Of a DNA stretch of 64,000 bases, positions 11,901 through 20,900 are shown one piece after another. A model generated the notes under the pieces. The model was not told the origin of the DNA and made no database searches. It worked only from the letters and a program-made list of their open reading frames with translations. The first letter of the stretch is position 1, and each line of letters opens with the position of its first letter. Source of the stretch: Vibrio artabrorum (GTDB lineage Bacteria > Pseudomonadota > Gammaproteobacteria > Enterobacterales > Vibrionaceae); NCBI RefSeq assembly GCF_024347295.1, contig NZ_AP025459.1, forward strand, positions 930,001 through 994,000. Reading direction: 5' to 3'. The position numbers and the translations under genes are program-made.

Positions 11901-14900
11901 ATGGTACGGTGAACTTACCAACAACGGCAATCGAAAATGCGCTGCAAATCCAGCTGCCAGAAGACTTCAATGAGCAGCTTGAAGTTCATGTAACCGCAAC
12001 TGCGACAGAGTTATCGAATGATGATTCTGAAACGGTCTCTCAAACCATCTACATTAACGCGACAGGCGCGCACATTGAGCACGCACCTGAAGCACTTCCG
12101 GTTTCTGCAACGGTTGAAGAAGATGGTTCGATCATCATTACGCAAGAAGATCTATTGGCTAATGCGCGTGATTTAGATGGCGATCAGCTAACGGCTCTGA
12201 ATTTAGCAACCGATGATGAGAGCGTTACGATTACCGATAACGGTGATGGTACGTACACATTAACGCCAGATGCTGACTTCAATGGCGATGTTAGCTTTAC
12301 GTTTGATGTGTCAGATGGTGATGATGTTGTCTCTACCAACCTTGAGTTAACGGTTTCACCAGTGAACGATGGTCCAGAAGCACAAGACCAGATATTCACA
12401 GTCGGCGAAGATGGCGTGTTAACTTTCAATGACCAAGACCTATTAACAGGTGCGACGGACATTGAGGGAGACGACCTAAGTGTTGAAGGTGTAACGTACA
12501 CTGGCACTGACGGTGTCCTAACTGATAATGGCGATGGCACATACAGCTTCGCACCAAACGAGAACTTCAATGGCGATGTGAACTTCTCGTTCAATGTATC
12601 AGATGGTACCGATACAGTAACCGCTAACATTGATGTGAGCGTGACGCCAGAGAATGATCCACCGGTTGCGGGTAGCACGTCTTACACGGTTAATGAAGAC
12701 AACTCTATTACGATCAGTAACGAACAATTGCTAGCGAACGCTTCGGATATCGAAGGTGAAGTGGCGATTGATAGCGTGACTTACAGTGGTAGTGATGGTG
12801 TTCTAGAAATCAACGGTGACGGCACATATACCTTCTCTCCAAACGAGAACTTCAATGGCGAAGTTAGCCTTGATGTGGTTGTTGTGGATGAAGACGATGC
12901 CGCCGTATCGACGACTGCGGGCATTACGGTTCTAGAAGTGAACGATCCACCGGTTGCAGGTGGCACGTCTTACACAGTGCATGAAGACAACTCAATCACC
13001 ATCAGTAACGAACAGCTATTAGCCAACTCTTCGGATATTGAAGGTGAGGTTGCGATTGATAGCGTGACTTACAGTGGTAGTGATGGTGTTCTAGAAATCA
13101 ACGGTGACGGCACATATACTTTCTCTCCAAACGAGAACTTCAATGGCGAAGTTAGCCTTGATGTTGTCGTTACTGATGAAGAGGGCGCAACTGAAGCGAC
13201 CACCGCGGGTATTACTGTACTTGAGGTGAACGATCCACCAATCGCAGGCTCAACCAGCTACTCAGTCAACGAAGACGAAGTTATCACCATCAGTTCAGAG
13301 CAACTGTTGGCGAACGCTTCTGATATCGAAGGTGAAGTGGCGATTGATAGCGTTAACTACACCGGTTCAGACGGTATCTTTACCGACAATGGTGACGGCA
13401 CATTCAGCTTCGCACCAAACGCGAACTTCGATGGCGATGTCAGCCTTGATGTTGTCGTTACTGATGAAGATGGCGCAACCGTAGCGACCAACGCAAGCAT
13501 CGATGTTCTGCCTGTTAACGACGCTCCGGTATCGGGCGACTTGGCGTACAGCGTGGACGAAGATGGTTTAATTACCTTGAGCCAAGAGCAATTACTTGCT
13601 CAAGCGAGTGATGTTGACGGCGATGACTTAACAGCGGCTAACCTAACCGCTAGTGGTGATGCGACAGTTACAGCAAACGATGATGGTAGTTTCACTATCA
13701 CGCCAGATGCTAACTTCAATGGCGACATTGATTTGAACTTCGACATTACCGATGGCGATGCGACGCTTCAAGCAACGGCTGATCTAACGGTTAACCCAGT
13801 TAATGACTTGCCAACAGTCGGTGAGCCACAATTTGTGACTCAAGAAGATACCAGCTTTACCTTCACACAAGAGCAACTTCTGCAAAATGCAGGCGACATT
13901 GATGGCGATAACCTATCGGTTGAAAATGTCGCTTCAGATAGCGGGACTTTGGTTGATAACGGCGACGGCACTTACACATTCGCACCGAATGAAAACTTCG
14001 ACGGCAATGTGAATGTGACGTTCGACGTGAATGACGGTACCGCGACAGTACCAGCAGAAGCGACCATTGATGTTCAATCTGTGGTTGATATGCCAGAGCT
14101 GTCGATTGCTTCTGACCTAGTGATTGCTTCAGACAACTTCGAGTCTGGCTCAAACGGTTGGAATACTGGTACTGAAAGCTCACAAGGCTTCGAATCTGGT
14201 GACATGCTAGGTCGTATTGGTGGCACTGGTGGCGAGGAGGCCGTTAGCAAAACTTACGATATCCCAAGTGATGTGAGCGAAGTTAATATCTCGTTCAACT
14301 TCTACGAAATTGACTCTTGGGATGGTGAGTCGTTGCAAATCTTTGTCGGCGGCGAACAGCTTACCTCGTTAGATAACTCGGCGTTCCAAACTCAAGACGG
14401 CACGACAACGTTGTACGATTCAGCGGGCAATGAAGTCGGTGAAGTCGTTCACGGCGTATCGCAAGGTGAAGGTTTCAGTGGTTGGAATGACCAAGCACAC
14501 CAAATCAACCTAACGGTACCCGTTGAAGACGGCCAACTTGAATTAGGCTTTGGTTCAACATTGAATCAAGAGGTTAGTGACGAGTCGTTTGGTATCGACA
14601 ACATAGAAATTACCGTATCTGACGCGGACTACCAAATCATTGGTACTGAAGATACACCTGTACCACTTGATATTGATGCCGCTCTAACCGATACCGATGG
14701 CTCAGAAAACCTCGCTATCTTGATTGAAGATGTGCCAGAAGGCAGCTCACTTTCTGCAGGTACTGATAACGGTGATGGCACTTGGTCATTGCAACCTGAC
14801 GAGCTAGAAGGGCTAGAGTTTATCCCTTCAGGTGACTTCAATGGTGATGTGGTTCTAACCGTGAATGCGACATCGACTGATGTTGATACGGGCACCACCG

Positions 14901-17900
14901 CAACGGCAACCCAAGATGTGACGATTCATATCTCGCCAGCGAACGATGCTCCAGAAGTTGATGGTGACATCAGTGCTGTGACAGCCGAAGATAACAGCAT
15001 CACGCTAACGCAAGAACAACTGCTAGAGCACGCTGTCGACATTGATGGTGATGACCTATCAGCAATCAACCTAACCACCAATGATGAAAATGCGACCGTT
15101 CAAATGAACGACGATGGCAGTTTCACCATTACACCGAGTGAAAACTTCAACGGTAATATCGAATTTAGTTACGATGTAACCGATGGAGAAGATAGGGTTG
15201 CTGCTGGCCTAGACTTGACGGTAAAACCTGTCAATGATGCGCCAGAGCCACAAGACCAAGCATTCACTATTGGTGAAGATGGGGTTCTTAACTTCACTGA
15301 CGCTGACCTGTTAACGGGAGCAACGGATGTAGAAGGTGATGACCTAACAGTCGAAGGTGTGACATACACGGGTGCTGATGGTGTGCTTACCGACAATGGT
15401 GACGGAAGCTACAGCTTTGCGCCAAACGAGAACTTCAATGGTGATGTGAACTTCAGCTTTGATGTGTCAGATGGCACGGATACCGTTCAAGCCAACATTG
15501 ATGTGAGCGTGACGCCTGAGAACGACCCACCAGTGGCGGGTAGCACGTCTTACACTGTGCATGAAGACAACTCAATCACGATCAGTAACGAACAGCTATT
15601 AGCCAACTCTTCAGATATTGAAGGTGAGGTTGCGATTGATAGCGTGACTTACACTGGCAGTGACGGTGTGTTCGAAGACAACGGTGACGGCACTTACACC
15701 TTCTCGCCAAACGAGAACTTCAATGGTGATGTGAGCTTAGCGGTTGTTGTTACCGATGAAGAAGGGGCAACAGAAGCGACTACAGCGGGAATCACTGTAC
15801 TTGAGGTGAACGATCCGCCAATCGCAGGCTCAACCAGCTACTCAGTCAACGAAGATGAAGTTATCACCATCAGTGCAGAGCAACTGTTGGCGAACTCTTC
15901 GGATATTGAAGGCGAAGTGGCGATTGATAGCGTTACTTACACAGGCGCTGACGGTATCTTTACTGACAACGGTAACGGCACATTCAGCTTTGCACCGAAC
16001 GCAAACTTCGATGGCGATGTTAGCCTAGATGTCGTGGTGACAGATGAAGAAGGTGCGACAGTAGCCACCAGTGCAAGTATTGATGTTCTTCCAATCAATG
16101 ATCCACCGGTATCGGGCGACTTGGCTTACAGCATTGATGAAGATGGTTCGATTACTCTGACTCAAGAGCAATTGCTATCTCAAGCATCGGATGTGGATGG
16201 TGATGATCTGACCGCAAGCAACTTAAGCGCAGGCGATAATGCGACCGTTGTTGATAATGGCGATGGCACCTTTACGGTAACGCCAGATGCGAACTTCAAC
16301 GGCGACATCGACCTAAGCTTCGATATTTCCGACGGCACTGCGTCGATTGTGGCGAACGCCGATCTGACGGTAAACCCAGTCAATGACTTACCAACGACAT
16401 CTGATGTTTACGCGAACGTTGATGAAGACAACGTCATCACTATCACGCAGGAACAGCTACTTGCGAATGCCGCTGATATTGAGGGCGATGACCTTGTCGC
16501 ATCCGACTTAACCTTAGTGGGTGACGATGCAACGATTGTCGATAATGGGGATGGCACGTTCTCAATCACTCCAAGCGAAAACTTTAATGGCTACATTGAT
16601 GTTGCCTACAGCATCAGCGATGGCGACACTCCAATTGCCGCTAACTTAGGCTTAACCGTTGACCCAGTTAACGACGCACCAATTGTTTCTGCTGATGTGG
16701 CGATAACCATTGAAGAAGATGGTTCATACACCATTACTCAAGAAGAGCTCCTACAATTCGCGACTGACATCGAAGACGATGACATGACCGCAATTATTGG
16801 AGAGCAGGGCGATGAAACAACCGTAACCGGTACAGTGTTGGATGCTGAAACCAGTAATCCAGTGTCTGGTGCGGAAGTCACCTTGACCGACAGTGCTGGC
16901 AATAGCTACACCACAGTAACGGATGATTCAGGAAACTACTCTGTTGCAGGTTCAGTCGTTGACCAAGGTACGGTAACCATTGAGCAAGATGGTTCAATTA
17001 CCAGTAGCTTCCTTGTCCCTGCGGGCGAAGATGTGAATGGTGGCGTAACCGCTATATCGGAAGTACTTGAGGAAACCGATATGCGTATCGTGGTGACTTG
17101 GGGTGAAAACCCTCGAGATATGGATAACCACTTATGGCTATACGATACAGAGAATGGCAATGAGCTAGACCATATTAACTACCGCGACATGAGCCACGAT
17201 TTGGGCGAAGGTAATGTCGTTCAGCAAGATGTTGATGACACCAATGGTGGCGGTCCTGAAACCATCACCATTCCAAACTACCAAGACGCTGACATGCACT
17301 ATTCAGTACACAACTACACCGACAGAAGTTGGGATGTAGAGGGTGTTGAAGATGTACGAGTTCAAGTGTTTGTAGGCGATACATTGGTTGAAACCTTCAG
17401 CCCAGATTTATCTGATAACCCATCAGGTGACCACTGGCATGTATTCGATCTCGTGAATGGCATCATTGTCCCGAGCCAAGATGTCGGCACTCAAAACGCG
17501 TTTGATTTGCCAACGGCAGAAGAAGCGTTAGCGAATGAAAATGGCATTGATATCTCTGAATTGCTAACCGGCGATGAAGGTGATGACTCTGGTGATACGG
17601 GGGGTAACGAACCAAGTGTTGGAGACATCTCAATTGAGAACGCGCTTATCATTGACAATGGTGATGGTACTTACACCATTACACCGGAAGAGAACTTCAA
17701 TGGTGAATTCTCGATTAGTTACAACGTGGACGATGGTAACGGTGGGGTTACTCCAGCGGAACTGGATGTGACCGTAACAGCAGTTAACGACCTTTCTGTT
17801 ATTTACGACCACAACTACACCATTAATGAAGATGGTTCGTTGACCTTTACTGATGAACAGCTATTGGCTGGTGCAACGGATATTGACGGCGATGACCTTT

Positions 17901-20900
17901 CTGTCGAGTCGGTTAACTACGAAGGCACAGACGGTGTGTTCACGGATAATGGCGATGGTACATACACCTTTGCGCCAAACGAGAACTTCAATGGCAATGT
18001 CGACCTAACTTACAATGTGAGTGATGGTACTGATGTTGTATCGGCGAATATTGATGTTCAAGTTGTTCCAATCAATGACGTACCGGTAGCGGGTGCTACA
18101 ACTTACAGCGTTGAAGAAGATGGCAGTATCACCCTAAGCGATGCACAACTTCTGGCGAATAGCTCGGATGTTGAAGGGGAAGTGTTTGTCAGCAATGTAA
18201 GCTACAGCGGCACTGATGGTGTATTCACTGATAATGGTGATGGTACTTACACCTTTGCGCCAAACGAAAACTTTAACGGTGACATCAGTCTTGATGTTTC
18301 TGTTATGGATGAAGATGGCGCAACCGCTGAAACAACCGCAGGTATCGACGTCATTGCTGTTAATGACTTGCCAGTTGCAGGTTCAACGACCTACAGCGTT
18401 GACGAAGATAACGTGATTACCATCAATGAAGCGCAGCTTCTTGCGAACAGCTCAGATATTGAAGGTGATGTATCCGTTAGCGACGTTTCCTACTCAGGCG
18501 CAGACGGTATCTTCACTGACAATGGTGATGGTACTTACAGCTTCGCACCAAATGAAAACTTCAACGGTAATGTCAGCTTAGATGTAACCGTTGCTGATGA
18601 AGACGGTGCAACCGCTCAAACGACTGCGGGAATAGATGTTATCGCAGTCAACGATGCACCAGTATCGGGTGACTTGGCTTACTCAGTGGATGAAGATGGT
18701 TCAATCACGCTAAGCCAAGAGCAACTGCTGGCTCAAGCATCGGATGTGGACGGCGATGATCTTATCGCTGCCAACCTGACCGCGGGTGATAACGCGACCG
18801 TTACGGCAAACGATGATGGTTCATTCACCATTACCCCAGATGCTGACTTCAACGGCGACATAGACCTAAGCTTCGATGTTTCAGACGGTATCGAGACAGT
18901 TCAAGCCGGCGTAGACCTAACCGTTAATCCAGTGAATGACATCGCGGTGGTAGAAGATGTCGCTTACACCATTGAAGAAGACGGTTCATTGACCTTTACA
19001 GACGAGCAACTGCTAGCGGGTGCTTCTGATATTGATGGTGATGAGCTTTCAGTTACCGATGTGTCTTACACGGGTGCAGAGGGTGTGTTCACCGACAATG
19101 GCGATGGCACTTACATCTTTGCACCGAACGAGAACTTCAATGGTGACGTAAGTCTGGACTTCTCAGTATCTGACGGCACTGAGACAGTCGATGCCAATAT
19201 TGGTGTGACGGTAACGGATGTTAACGACGCACCAGTGGCAGGCGCAACGTCTTACCAAATGAACGAAGATGGCACCATCACAATCAGCCCTGAGCAGTTA
19301 ATTGCTAATAGTTCTGACGTTGATGGTGAAGTGTCGCTTGAAAGCGTGACTTACTCAGGCTCTGACGGCACCTTGGTTCAAAACGATAATGGATCTGTGA
19401 CCTTCACGCCAAACGAGAACTTTAATGGTGATATCAGCCTAGATGTGGTTGTGACCGATGATGACGGTTCGACTGCAACAACAACGGCAGGTATCCAAGT
19501 TCTGGCTGTCAACGATGGACCTGAATCTGAGGATGTGAAACTAACCACAGCCGAAGACAGCACCATCCTTATCACACAAGACATGTTGTTAGCTCAAGCG
19601 ACCGACATCGATAACACCGCCGACGAGCTGTCAGCTTCGGGTCTACAAATCGACCCTAGCTTGGGTGAGTTGCTAGATAACGAAGACGGTACTTGGTCAT
19701 TTACGCCTAACGAAAACTTTAATGGCGATGTGCCAATGACGTTTAACGTTAGCGATGGCCAAGAGACTATTGTAGTCGACGGCAACATCGATGTTACGCC
19801 AGTGAATGATGCACCTGAAGCGCCAACCATTGAAATGCAAGGCGAAGAAGATGTGGTCATGGTGATTGACCCAGCTTACATCGCGGGTCAAGTCACAGAC
19901 CTTGATGGCGACGAGATCAGCATCGAGAGCATCACAGTACGAGCACCAGCGAACGCGACCTTAACTCAGCAACCAGACGGCATGTATCACTTAGTGACGA
20001 CGCAAGACTTCAATGGCTTGGTAGAACTGGGTTATCAAGCGACTGACGGTGAAGAAGTGGTTGATGGCTCGCTGAATGTGGATGTCATTCCTGTTAACGA
20101 CGCACCGTTTAACGTCGGCAACGCAATGATGACCACAAACGAAGATGGCGCGTTCACCTTTGATGCTGGCGACTTGATGAACTTGTTTGGTGACATTGAT
20201 ACCGCTGACCTTGTGGTTTCTCGCATTATCACCGCAGACGGTGAAGATGGTGGCGAAGTAACGGACAACGGTGATGGAACTTGGACATTCACGCCAACAG
20301 GCGACTTCTCAGGTGTTTCTGACCTACAAGTTGTCGTGAGTGACGGTGAGTTTGAAACGGTTCTTGATGTTCCTGTGTTCGTACGTCCTGTCGCAGATGG
20401 TGCGGTTATTTCAACTGACCATGACGGTCCATTAGTGTTCGGTGAAGATGAAACCGGTCATTTAGGACTGAACGTTGGCTTAGTCGATGATTCAGAAACA
20501 CTGAGTAACTTGGTGATGACAGGTTTCCCTGTTGGATTCGAGGTAACCGATGGTGTGAATACTGTGATGATCACCGAACCGGGTCAATACATCGACCTGT
20601 TCGATTGGGATATCTCAAACATTCAAATGACGCCGCCTGAGAACTTCCATGGTGAGTTCTTCGTAACTGTAAGCGCAACAACGATTGATTACGGAGATGA
20701 GCCGGAAGCGTTTGAAGATGGCATCGATACGGGTGATTTCGAAACTGTCGCGGGTGATGCCATCATCCTAACAGCAGACGACCTAATCGGATTGGCTGAG
20801 AATGTGGATGCAGGCAGCGATGATGAAGTGAAACTGGTTCATCTTGCTGACCGCAGCCAAGGTGAGATTGTCGATAATGGCGATGGCACTTGGACCTTCA

